From Arthrobacter frigidicola (lineage in GTDB: Bacteria; Actinomycetota; Actinomycetes; Actinomycetales; Micrococcaceae), in the NCBI GenBank assembly GCA_003602285.1, contig QZVU01000006.1, positions 62,001 through 126,000 of the forward strand: a stretch of 64,000 nt of DNA, read 5' to 3'. The notes beneath the pieces are model-generated. The model had not been told where the DNA came from and did not search any database. It saw nothing but the letters and a program-made list of their open reading frames with translations. Position 1 is the first letter of the stretch. Each line of letters opens with the position of its first letter. Position numbers and translations under genes: made by a program. Shown here piece after piece: positions 38,803-46,854 of this stretch.

Positions 38803-39584
38803 TGAGAATGGCAGAAACCCCATCCTTCCCCACCGAGAAGACGGCAGTCCTCACCGGAGCCGCCTCACCGCGCGGCATCGGACGCGCACTCGCGGACACC
38901 CTGGCGGGCCAGGGCTGGTCCATCGCCATCCTCGACATCGACGCCGGGGCCGCGGAGGAGGCCGCCGCCGATCTTGCCGGGCGGCACGGCGTCCAGGCCC
39001 TCGGGGTGGGAGCGGACGTCTCGGACAGCACGTCGGTTGACGCCGCCATCAGCCGGGTCGAGGCGGACCTGCCGCCAGTGGTGGCGCTGGCGAATCTAGC
39101 CGGCATTAGCTCGCCCACGGAGTTCATGAAGGAAACCAAGGAGGCGTGGGACCGCGTCTTCGCGGTGAACATGGCCGGAACCTTCCTCGTGACCCAGCGG
39201 GTGCTGCGCGGAATGATCGACCGAAAGCTCGGACGCGTCGTCAGCGTCTCCTCGATCTCCGCCCAGCGGGGCGGCGGAACCTACTCGAAGGTCGCCTACA
39301 GCGCCTCTAAGGGAGCCATCATCGGGTTCACCCGGGCGCTGGCCCGCGAAATGGGCGAGCACAACATCACGGTGAACTGCGTCGCCCCGGGCCCCGTCGA
39401 CACCGACATCATGGGCGGCACCCTGAGCGAAGAGCGCAAGCAGGAGATGTCACGGGACATCCTGGTGGGCAGGGTCGGGACGGTGAAGGAGGTCGCCGCG
39501 CTGATGGCCTTCCTCGTCGGCGAGGACTCGGGGTACATTACCGCCGCCACCTACGACATCAACGGCGGCCTTCAGGTTTCCTGA
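38802..39584 (+). CDS. Short-chain dehydrogenase/reductase
   Basis: A 260-residue SDR with the cofactor motif TGAASPRGIGRALA (about 18-31), catalytic YSASK (SKVAYSASKGAIIGFTRALA) and NCVAPGPVDTDIM. It resembles sugar-acid or polyol dehydrogenases, but the substrate is not evident. The ATG at 38802 shares a base with the gntR stop (TGATG); an ATG at 38808 has better spacing from AGGAG (38795-38798). As the fourth enzyme or regulator in the cluster it probably acts on a four-carbon substrate or product. Confidence 0.85.
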   Translation: MRMAETPSFPTEKTAVLTGAASPRGIGRALADTLAGQGWSIAILDIDAGAAEEAAADLAGRHGVQALGVGADVSDSTSVDAAISRVEADLPPVVALANLAGISSPTEFMKETKEAWDRVFAVNMAGTFLVTQRVLRGMIDRKLGRVVSVSSISAQRGGGTYSKVAYSASKGAIIGFTRALAREMGEHNITVNCVAPGPVDTDIMGGTLSEERKQEMSRDILVGRVGTVKEVAALMAFLVGEDSGYITAATYDINGGLQVS

Positions 39585-39659
39585 TGGGGTCTCCCAGTGC
39601 CGCGTTGACCAGCCTCCGGCACAGTGAAAAGCTTGCGGTATCTCACGAAGGGGAACGAC

Positions 39660-40034
39660 ATGACCAGCGGCACAGAGCCAGGCAGCCCGGCAGGCACTTC
39701 AGCGGGCGAACAGACGACCGGTTCCGGGGACACCAAGGCGCAGCTGACGGTCACCGACACCCCGGAGAAGAGCCGCTACATCGCCTACCTCGACGGGACC
39801 CCCGTGGGCCTGGCCGCCTACCGCCTCGCCGATGGCGTCATCGAGTACACCCACACCATCGTCGACGAGGAATTCGAGGGCCGCGGCATCGCCACGGACA
39901 TGATCCATCACGCCATGGCCGAAGCACGGGAACGGAACCTGAAGGTTGTCGCCGGGTGCACCTTCGTCGAACACTTCCTGGCGGAAAACCCCGAGTACTC
40001 CGACCTCGTCAGGACAGGACCCGCAGCACCTTAA
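39660..40034 (+). CDS. Small GNAT-type N-acetyltransferase (YidJ-like)
   Basis: A 124-residue protein with a disordered Gly/Ser/Thr-rich start (1-30) and a compact GNAT fold whose acetyl-CoA loop is EFEGRGIATDMIHHAM. It ends with the TFVEHFLAENPEYSDLV segment typical of this small family. The ATG at 39660 has AAGGGGAA upstream. Its last 26 bases overlap the convergent nagA 3' end. Substrate unknown. Confidence 0.82.
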   Translation: MTSGTEPGSPAGTSAGEQTTGSGDTKAQLTVTDTPEKSRYIAYLDGTPVGLAAYRLADGVIEYTHTIVDEEFEGRGIATDMIHHAMAEARERNLKVVAGCTFVEHFLAENPEYSDLVRTGPAAP

Positions 40035-41163
40035 GGTCTTCATCCAGCAGGACGACGCCGCCGCGCGCCCCGACGTCCGTCGTGCCATAGTCCGGGAGCC
40101 CGAGGGCGCGTGCCGGAACGAGGGTCGCCGCCGCGACCGCCTCGGCCACTCCGACGCCGGCACCCACCGCGCGGCGGACGGCAGCGTCCACGGTGAGGGT
40201 GCTGCCGGCAATCGAGCCGTTGCCCGCAAGGCGGGCCTCCCCGTTCGACACGACGACGTCGAGGGAACCGATCCGGTACGGTCCGTCGCCGGCGCCCGCC
40301 GCGGCCATCGCGTCGGTGATCAGGGCCACCCGTCCCGGCGCCGAGGCGAACGCCAGCCGGACCATCGGGTCGTGGACGTGGAGTCCATCGGCGATCAGTT
40401 CGAGGGTGACGTGCGGGGAATCCAGCGCGGCCGCGATCGGCCCGGGCCGGCGGTGGTGCAGCGGCTCCATGGCATTAAACGTGTGCGTCAGCAGGCTTGC
40501 CCCGGCGTCGAAGGCCCGCATCGCCGTCTCATAGTCCGCGGCCGTGTGGCCCACGGCCACCCTTACACCGTGCTGGACGAAGCGCCGCAGGGCCGCGAGG
40601 TCCGGGTCGAGCTCCGGAGCCATGGTGACCTGCGCGAGCGAGCCTCCCCCGGCCTCGACGAGCCGGTCCACCGCCTCAACGGTGGGCGCAACGAGGTAGT
40701 CAGGACGGTGCGCCCCGCAGTGGCTCGTCGCAAGGAAGGGCCCCTCGAGGTGGAAGCCCCGCAGCATCGAATCCCGGACGGCGCCGAGCGACCGCAGGGA
40801 TGATTCGAGGACCGGCAGCGGATTGGTCACCAGCGACCCCACGAGGCTCGTGGTGCCCGCCGCCCGGTGCACCTGCAGCGCGGCCGAGATGTTGGCGTCC
40901 TCGAAGGACGCCCCTCCCCCGCCGTGGCAGTGAAGGTCGACGAACCCGGGCGCCACGTACGCCCCGGCCGCGTCGATCACCTCTACGTCAGCGTCCGCAC
41001 CGGCCCCTGCACCCGCAGTGAGCCCGCGCCACGAGTCCCCGGTCCCGACGTCGGTGACGACGCCGCCGTCGAGCCGGAGCCAGGCATCGGGCACGACGGT
41101 GGCACCGGTGAAGCGCCGGGCGGAGTGGAGAACGAGGGGCTGCGTGGCCGGAAGGGTAGTCAC
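40009..41163 (-). CDS. nagA: N-acetylglucosamine-6-phosphate deacetylase
   Basis: Converts GlcNAc-6-P to GlcN-6-P. The 384-residue amidohydrolase has the metal motif PGFVDLHCHGGGG, the conserved GFHLEGPF segment with its metal-binding Glu, and LITDAMAAAG. It is the last gene of the minus-strand operon murQ-anmK-SSS-nagB-nagA; nagB ends 5 bp before its start. It acts on GlcNAc-6-P produced by MurQ from wall muramic acid. Confidence 0.93.
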   Translation of the reverse strand: MTTLPATQPLVLHSARRFTGATVVPDAWLRLDGGVVTDVGTGDSWRGLTAGAGAGADADVEVIDAAGAYVAPGFVDLHCHGGGGASFEDANISAALQVHRAAGTTSLVGSLVTNPLPVLESSLRSLGAVRDSMLRGFHLEGPFLATSHCGAHRPDYLVAPTVEAVDRLVEAGGGSLAQVTMAPELDPDLAALRRFVQHGVRVAVGHTAADYETAMRAFDAGASLLTHTFNAMEPLHHRRPGPIAAALDSPHVTLELIADGLHVHDPMVRLAFASAPGRVALITDAMAAAGAGDGPYRIGSLDVVVSNGEARLAGNGSIAGSTLTVDAAVRRAVGAGVGVAEAVAAATLVPARALGLPDYGTTDVGARGGVVLLDEDLKVLRVLS

Positions 41164-41168
41164 CGGAC

Positions 41169-41951
41169 TTAGGGTAGCTGCCAGGCGGGCCGGTTCGCGT
41201 CAGTGTGCCGGTAGTACGCGGAGTGTTGCAGCTCAGCGGCTGCGTCCTCGTCGATGATCACCGTCGCATTGGCGTGAAGCTGGAGGGCGGTCGCCGGGCA
41301 GAAGGCGCCCAGCGGGCCCTCGATCATCTGTGCCACGGCCACGGCCTTCGCCGTCCCGGTCGCCACGAGCACCAGGGCCCGCGCGTCGAGAATGGTGCCG
41401 ATGCCCTGCGTCAGGCAGTGCATGGGGACCTGGGCGACGTCACCGCCGAAGAACCGGGAGTTGTCCTCCCGGGTGCGCGGCGAGAGCGTCTTGACGCGCG
41501 TCCGGCTGGCGAAGGACGACGTTGGCTCGTTGAAGCCGATGTGCCCGTTGGCGCCGATGCCCAGCAGCTGCACGTCGACCCCGCCGCTGGTTCGGATCGC
41601 GTCCTCGTACGCCCGGCAGGCCGCCTCGAGATCCTCGGCCGCGCCGTCGGGCACCCGGATGTTGCCCGGAGTGAGCCCGAGCCGCTGCACGACCTCCCGA
41701 TCGATCACCGAGCGGTAGCTCTCGGGGTGCTCGGCGGGCAGGCCGACGTATTCGTCGAGGGCGAAGCCGCGCACCCGGTCGAAGGCCAGCCCGTCCCGGC
41801 GGTGCCGGACGAGCGCCTCGTAGGTGGCCATCGGGCTCGACCCGGTGGCGAAGCCGAGGACGGCGTCGGGCTTCCGCTCGACGGTGTGCGCGAGGATGCG
41901 GGCGGCGTGCTCCCCGACGGCCGCGGCGTCGGAGTGGATGGCGATCCTCAT
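41169..41951 (-). CDS. nagB: Glucosamine-6-phosphate deaminase
   Basis: Isomerises and deaminates GlcN-6-P to fructose-6-P plus ammonia. The 260-residue length is normal. It shows LGFATGSSPMATYEALV, the FALDEYVGL motif, LLGIGANGHIGFNEP and the active-site TLSPRTREDNSRFF. The ATG 41951 overlaps the transporter stop by 4 bases; the much longer upstream frame in the same phase is antisense-type noise through the transporter gene. Confidence 0.95.
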   Translation of the reverse strand: MRIAIHSDAAAVGEHAARILAHTVERKPDAVLGFATGSSPMATYEALVRHRRDGLAFDRVRGFALDEYVGLPAEHPESYRSVIDREVVQRLGLTPGNIRVPDGAAEDLEAACRAYEDAIRTSGGVDVQLLGIGANGHIGFNEPTSSFASRTRVKTLSPRTREDNSRFFGGDVAQVPMHCLTQGIGTILDARALVLVATGTAKAVAVAQMIEGPLGAFCPATALQLHANATVIIDEDAAAELQHSAYYRHTDANRPAWQLP

Positions 41952-43432
41952 CGGGTGCCGACCTCCTCGCGGACGGGTGCGTCCTCGGCGCTGCGGTGGC
42001 GCAGCGAGAGCAGGAAGCCCAGACCCACCGTGATGACGACGCCGATCGCCGTGTACCAGGTGAAGCCGATCAGGGTGCGCTCGAACAGGAACAGGTAGGT
42101 CATCAGCGCGACGGCGACGGCGAAGCCGAGGATCGCGTCGTTCTGGCGGGCCTTCGGCACCCACAGGCCGAGGAAGAACGCGCCCAGCAGGCCGCCGTAG
42201 GTGAGTCCGGCGACCGAGAGGCCAAGTTCGACGACGGGGTTGTCGGTTCCGGTGAACAGCGCGCCGGCGCCGATGAAGACGACGCCCCAGCCGAGCGTGA
42301 AGAGCCGGCTCAGGCGCAGGGCACGGGCGTCGGAAAGCGGGCGGGTGCTGAATTTTCCGTAGAGGTCCGACATGGTTGAGGACGCCAGGGCCGACAGCGA
42401 CGACGAGAGGGTGCTCATGGCCGCGGCGAGGATTCCCGCGAGCAGCAGCCCGGAGATGCCGCTGGGCAGGGCCTCGACGATGAAGGTGGGGAAGATCTGG
42501 TCGCCGCGCTCGAGGCCGAGTGCCTCGACGCTCTTGCGTTCGTAGTAGCTCCAGAGGGCCAGGCCCACCGTGAGGAAGAGGGCGAACTGGACGAACACGA
42601 TGATGGCGCTGCCGATCACGGCCTTCTGCGCATCCTTCAGGGTGCGGGTGGTGAGCAGGCGCTGCACGATGATCTGGTCGGCGCCGTGGGACGCCGTGGA
42701 GAGCAGGGCGCCGCCGATCACCGCGGTGATGAAGGCATAGGGTGCGGAGATGGGGCTGGAGGCGAAGTCGAAGATCTGGGTCTTGCCGGCGTCGGCGGCT
42801 TCGGTCCAGAAGTTCGAATCGAGGCTCGTGGTGATGAAGATCAGCGCCACGACGCCGCCCACCACGTACAGGGCCATCTGCAGGACGTCGACCCACACGA
42901 CCGCCTTGATGCCGCCGAAGAAGGTGTAGGCGATGGTGACCACACTGAGGATCGCGATGATGGCGAAGAAGTTGAGGTTCAGCCCGTAGGAATCGAGGAT
43001 TACCTTGACCGGGATGGCTGCGGCGAAGAGCCGCACGCCGTCCGCCAGGAGCCGGGTGAGGATGAAGGCCACCGAGGCGGTGCTCTGCATGCCGCGGCCG
43101 AACCGCTGGCCCAGGTACTCGTAGGCCGTCGTCATCTCGCCGCGGTAGTAGCGCGGCAGGAGGACGAAGGCGACGACGAGGCGCCCGATCAGGTAGCCGA
43201 TCGCCACCTGGATGAAGGTGATGTTCCCGAGGTAGGCCACGGCGGGGACGCTGATGACGGTGAGGGCGCTGGTCTCGGTGGCGACCACCGAGAGGCAGAC
43301 GGCCCACCACGGCAGCTCGCGGCTGCCAAGGAAGTAGTCCTTGACGTTGGTCTGTTTGCCGGAGAGCTTCAGGCCGAGCCAGGCGGAGCCGGCAAGGTAG
43401 GCAAGAATGACGATCAGATCGAGGGGCTGCAC
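41948..43432 (-). CDS. Sodium:solute symporter (SSS family), putative amino-sugar importer
   Basis: A 494-residue transporter with about 13 membrane helices and the SSS features LSGKQTNVKDYFLGSRELPW (start of helix 1-2) and ASHGADQIIVQRLLTTR. No PTS gene or ABC sugar transporter lies in the locus. Being between nagB and anmK in a coupled operon, it is the probable importer of anhydro-MurNAc, MurNAc or GlcNAc-containing turnover products. Substrate is inference; SSS members also carry sialic acid, glucose or proline. Confidence 0.87.
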   Translation of the reverse strand: MQPLDLIVILAYLAGSAWLGLKLSGKQTNVKDYFLGSRELPWWAVCLSVVATETSALTVISVPAVAYLGNITFIQVAIGYLIGRLVVAFVLLPRYYRGEMTTAYEYLGQRFGRGMQSTASVAFILTRLLADGVRLFAAAIPVKVILDSYGLNLNFFAIIAILSVVTIAYTFFGGIKAVVWVDVLQMALYVVGGVVALIFITTSLDSNFWTEAADAGKTQIFDFASSPISAPYAFITAVIGGALLSTASHGADQIIVQRLLTTRTLKDAQKAVIGSAIIVFVQFALFLTVGLALWSYYERKSVEALGLERGDQIFPTFIVEALPSGISGLLLAGILAAAMSTLSSSLSALASSTMSDLYGKFSTRPLSDARALRLSRLFTLGWGVVFIGAGALFTGTDNPVVELGLSVAGLTYGGLLGAFFLGLWVPKARQNDAILGFAVAVALMTYLFLFERTLIGFTWYTAIGVVITVGLGFLLSLRHRSAEDAPVREEVGTR

Positions 43433-43447
43433 GGGATCTCCAGAGGG

Positions 43448-44647
43448 CTAAGGGTGCCGGACGGGTGCGGGAACTGAGACAGTGATGCGGGAGGGTGGAA
43501 CGGCCGCCGGTTCGGGCAGGCGCAGGGGGCCCGCGCCCGGGGTGATGCGGCCGGCGAGAGGTGGCGTCGTGCTTCCGGTGGCGCTGGCCAGGGTGCCGGG
43601 GAGCCCGTGGCAGGTGAAGAAGCCGAGCAGGGCGAAGAGGTAGGCCTCCTTGGCATCGGCGTCGATACCAAGGTCGGCGGCATCACGCAGCTGCGCCGGT
43701 GCCAGGTGGGCCCCCAGCCGCTCCAGCAGGAACGGATTGCGGGTGCCGCCGCCGGAGACGAACACCTCGGCGACCCCGAAGGGCGCGAGGGCATCGGCCA
43801 CGGTACGCGCCGTCAATTCTGTGAGGGTGGCCAGCAGGTCCGCGGTGGTGATCGCCCGGCCCGCCGCGACGGCGTCGAGGTACCCGGAGTGGAAGATCTC
43901 CCTGCCCGTGGACTTCGGCGCCGGCCGGGCGTAGTAGGGGTGGGCGAGCAGGGCGGCGAGGAGGTCGTCGTCGACGGCCCCGGCGCGGGCGCCCTCGCCG
44001 TCGCGGTCGACCGACTCCCTGCCACCGGTGGCGGCGCGCACCGCTGCGTCGAGGAGCGCGTTGGCCGGGCCGGTGTCGAAGGCGGCCGGGTTCGAGCCGG
44101 GGCGGATCACTGTGGCGTTGGCGATCCCGCCAAGGTTGAGGGCGGCAGAGTTTGAGGCAGCAGCGGCGTCCCCGCGCCCGGCGAGCAGCAGGGAGTCGAA
44201 GAGGCTCACGAGCGGTGCGCCCTGGCCGCCGGCGGCGATGTCGTTGCTGCGCACGTCGGAGAGCACCGGCAGCCCGGTGGCCTGCGCAATCCAGGCGGGC
44301 TGGCCCAGCTGGAGCGTCCCGCGGGCGGTGCTGTCCTCGATCCAGTGGAACAGGGTCTGTCCGTGGGAGACGACGAGGTCGGCGTTGCCGTCGATGTCGG
44401 CGAGCAGGGCCTGCGCGGCGGCGGCAAACTCCTGGCCGATGAGGGTGTCGAGCCGGGTCACCGCCTCCATGGACGTGGCCGCCGGCGGCATGGCGCGCTG
44501 GATCTCCTCCCGCAGCCCCTCGCTGTAGGGGATCTCGCGGTGACCCAGCGGCGTCAAGCGCAGCTCGGTGCCGTCGAGGTCGAAGTCCGCGGCGGCGACG
44601 TCGATGGCGTCAACCGAGGTGCCCGAGGACAGCCCGAGGATCCTCAT
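43448..44647 (-). CDS. anmK: Anhydro-N-acetylmuramic acid kinase
   Basis: Cleaves the 1,6-anhydro ring of anhydro-MurNAc while phosphorylating it to MurNAc-6-P. The 399-residue protein starts ILGLSSGTSVDAIDVAAADF (phosphate loop), then has LVVSHGQTLFHW, QLGQPAWIAQATGLPVLSDV and LGGIANATVI, all typical of AnmK. A Pro-rich C-terminal tail of about 30 residues extends the family length. Its product is the substrate of MurQ, whose gene overlaps by 4 bases. Confidence 0.93.
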   Translation of the reverse strand: MRILGLSSGTSVDAIDVAAADFDLDGTELRLTPLGHREIPYSEGLREEIQRAMPPAATSMEAVTRLDTLIGQEFAAAAQALLADIDGNADLVVSHGQTLFHWIEDSTARGTLQLGQPAWIAQATGLPVLSDVRSNDIAAGGQGAPLVSLFDSLLLAGRGDAAAASNSAALNLGGIANATVIRPGSNPAAFDTGPANALLDAAVRAATGGRESVDRDGEGARAGAVDDDLLAALLAHPYYARPAPKSTGREIFHSGYLDAVAAGRAITTADLLATLTELTARTVADALAPFGVAEVFVSGGGTRNPFLLERLGAHLAPAQLRDAADLGIDADAKEAYLFALLGFFTCHGLPGTLASATGSTTPPLAGRITPGAGPLRLPEPAAVPPSRITVSVPAPVRHP

Positions 44648-45603
44648 GGGTGCGCGGGTGCCGCGCCGAGGATGGCCCGCACGCTGCCTGAGTGCTCCTC
44701 GAGCAGGCGGCGGGCCTCCGCGGCGTCGACCACCTTCAGGAGCATGACGATGGCGGTCTTGGCGTGCCAGCCGGAGGCCTCAAGGGCACCGGCTGCCTCG
44801 GCGGGTGACGCCCCGGTGGCCTCAAGGACGATCCGCTGCGCCCGCTGGCGAAGCTTGCCATTGGTGGCCTTCACGTCGACCATGAGGTTCCCGTAGGTCT
44901 TGCCCAGGCGGATCATGGCGGCGGTGGAGATGGCGTTGAGGACGAGCTTCTGGGCTGTGCCGGCCTTCAGGCGGGTCGATCCGGCGACCACCTCGGGCCC
45001 GGTGAGGACCTCGATGGGGAAGTCGACGGCGGCGCTGAGCAGCGTCCCCGGGTTATTGGAAAGGCCGATGGTCACCGCACCGGCGGAACGCGCGGCGGCC
45101 ATTGCCCCGAGCACATAGGGGGTCCGGCCGGAGGCGGCGATCCCGACAACGGCGTCGAGCTCCCCCACCGACAGGTCCCGCAGGTCGGCGGCACCGGCGT
45201 CGGGATCGTCTTCGATCCCCTCGACGGCGGAGACCAGGGCGGCCGGGCCGCCGGCCATCAGCGCGACGACCAGTCCTGGGGCCACACCGAAGGTCGGAAC
45301 GCATTCGGCGGCGTCGACGCCGGCGAGGCGTCCCGGGGTGCCGGCGCCCACGTAGATGAGCCGGCCTCCGCGGCCGAGCCGGTCGACGACGGCGTCGACG
45401 GCGGCGGTGATGGCCTCACCGGCGGCGGCGGTGGCCGCGGGGACGAGGGCGTCCTCGGCGGCGATCTGGGCGACCAGTTCGCGGGTTGACCGCAGGTCAA
45501 GATCGGCCAGATCGGGGCGGGACTGTTCGGTCTCCAGACGGTCGAGGTCCGCAGGTGCTTCCCGAGAGTCCGCCGACTTCTGGGCGCTGTAGGAGTTGTT
45601 CAC
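44644..45603 (-). CDS. murQ: N-acetylmuramic acid 6-phosphate etherase
   Basis: Splits the lactyl ether of MurNAc-6-P, giving GlcNAc-6-P and D-lactate. The SIS-domain protein shows LIYVGAGTPGRLAGVDAAEC (with the family's catalytic Glu region), VEGIEDDPDAG, the SGRTPYVLGAM phosphate site and LVLNAISTAAMIRLGKTYGN. I prefer GTG 45603 (319 residues) because a 9-bp operator dyad lies at 45642-45671; a TTG at 45639 would sit at the edge of that dyad. It is the first gene of the minus-strand arm. Confidence 0.92.
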   Translation of the reverse strand: MNNSYSAQKSADSREAPADLDRLETEQSRPDLADLDLRSTRELVAQIAAEDALVPAATAAAGEAITAAVDAVVDRLGRGGRLIYVGAGTPGRLAGVDAAECVPTFGVAPGLVVALMAGGPAALVSAVEGIEDDPDAGAADLRDLSVGELDAVVGIAASGRTPYVLGAMAAARSAGAVTIGLSNNPGTLLSAAVDFPIEVLTGPEVVAGSTRLKAGTAQKLVLNAISTAAMIRLGKTYGNLMVDVKATNGKLRQRAQRIVLEATGASPAEAAGALEASGWHAKTAIVMLLKVVDAAEARRLLEEHSGSVRAILGAAPAHP

Positions 45604-45641
45604 GATCCAAGAAGAACACAGTCCCTCGGTGATGGTCAATC

Positions 45642-45671
45642 ATTTTCATACATGTGTAGGGTTATGAAAAT
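45642..45671. promoter_or_regulatory. Operator dyad in the murQ / BadF-kinase divergent promoter
   Basis: A perfect 9-bp inverted repeat (ATTTTCATA ... TATGAAAAT) with a 12-base spacer, in an unusually AT-rich patch between the two arms of the MurNAc recycling locus. Spacing and composition fit an RpiR/MurR- or LacI-like dimer site controlling both directions. No regulator gene is found in the locus, so the factor must be elsewhere. Confidence 0.6.
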
Positions 45672-45834
45672 TAGCTCCATGCGGCTGTGAGTTTCATGTT
45701 GTCACCGCAATCAACCGCGTTACCGTTATTGCCACCCGCACCTTCCGGAAGGACCTCCATGAGACGCCCGAACACCCGGAGGCGGACGACGCACCCCACG
45801 GCCACCCCCACTCCCAGCTTTCGGAGGGCACACC

Positions 45835-46854
45835 ATGCCAACCGCTGACCGGATTCCCGCGGGGATCTGCGGCATCGACATCGGCGGCACCGGCTGCCGG
45901 GTCGCGGTGACCACCCCCACCACGGGGCCTTCCACCGCCCGCGTCTTCACCGGCAGCGGGCTGCGCATCGGCGGCTCGGGCCTCGACGTAGAGGACCTGA
46001 TGCTCACCCTCGAGCCGCTGGTCGCGGCGGCGCGGGACGCCTCCGGGGCCCGGAGCCTCGACACCCTGGTCCTGGGCGCGGCGAGCCTCGTCACCCTGCT
46101 GCGTAATGCCGAGAGCGTCCACGCGGAGCTTCACGCCCGGTTCGGTGCGCGCACCACGGTGCTGGCCTCCGACGTCCTCACCTCCCACCTCGGTGCCCTG
46201 TCGGCTCAGCCCGGCGTCGTCGTCGCCGCGGGTACCGGAGCCGTCGCCCTGGGCACCGATCACGCGGGGCTGTGGCAGCGGGTCGACGGGTGGGGACACC
46301 TGCTCGGTGACGCCGGCAGCGGCGCCTGGATCGGTGCGCGCGGCCTTGAGGCCGCCTACCGCAGCTACGACGGGCGGGTCGGCGGCTCGGCCGGCCTGCT
46401 CGACCGCCTGCTCGAACGGTTCGGCACCCCTGAGGACCTGGTGCGAAGCGTCTACACCCGCCAGGACCGCGCAGCCGTGCTCGCCTCCTTCGTGCCGGAC
46501 GTCGCCGAGGCCGCCGCGCAGGGCTGCGCCGTCGCCCTCGGCATCTTCCGCTCCGCCGGCCGGGAACTGGCCCGCACCGCCACCGCCGCCCTGGTCGACG
46601 GACTGCCGCCGCGCATCCGCTGGGTGGGCGGGCTGTTCGAGGCCTCTCCCGACCTCCTCGAGGAGTTCGGCCAGGAACTCCACCGTGGGCACCCGGGCCT
46701 TGACCTGGCTCCCGGTGAGGGCACCTCGCTGGAGGGCGCCCTGCGCCTCGGCGCCGCCACAGCCCGCGGCTCCGCGCCGGAGCAGCGGGAGGGATTCCTC
46801 TCGATCCAGCACCACGGCGCGAGCCGTCCCTCTCAGCCGGAGCATTCAGCGTGA
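45835..46854 (+). CDS. BadF/BcrA-type N-acetylhexosamine (MurNAc/GlcNAc) kinase
   Basis: A 339-residue sugar kinase of the ASKHA fold. It has the N-terminal phosphate loop GIDIGGTGCRVAV, VLASDVLTSHLGAL, GAGTGAVALGTD and the GDAGSGAWIGARGLEA motif of the BadF/NagK/MurK group. By context it phosphorylates MurNAc and/or GlcNAc entering through the transporter, complementing AnmK, which handles the anhydro form. Which sugar it prefers cannot be told from sequence. RBS GGAGGG. The stop overlaps the next GTG start by 4 bases. Confidence 0.85.
   Translation: MPTADRIPAGICGIDIGGTGCRVAVTTPTTGPSTARVFTGSGLRIGGSGLDVEDLMLTLEPLVAAARDASGARSLDTLVLGAASLVTLLRNAESVHAELHARFGARTTVLASDVLTSHLGALSAQPGVVVAAGTGAVALGTDHAGLWQRVDGWGHLLGDAGSGAWIGARGLEAAYRSYDGRVGGSAGLLDRLLERFGTPEDLVRSVYTRQDRAAVLASFVPDVAEAAAQGCAVALGIFRSAGRELARTATAALVDGLPPRIRWVGGLFEASPDLLEEFGQELHRGHPGLDLAPGEGTSLEGALRLGAATARGSAPEQREGFLSIQHHGASRPSQPEHSA

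Noticed and set aside
41169-43310. 713-codon extension upstream of nagB
   Set aside because: The extension runs through the transporter gene in another frame and is Arg/His/Pro-rich; real nagB begins at 41951.
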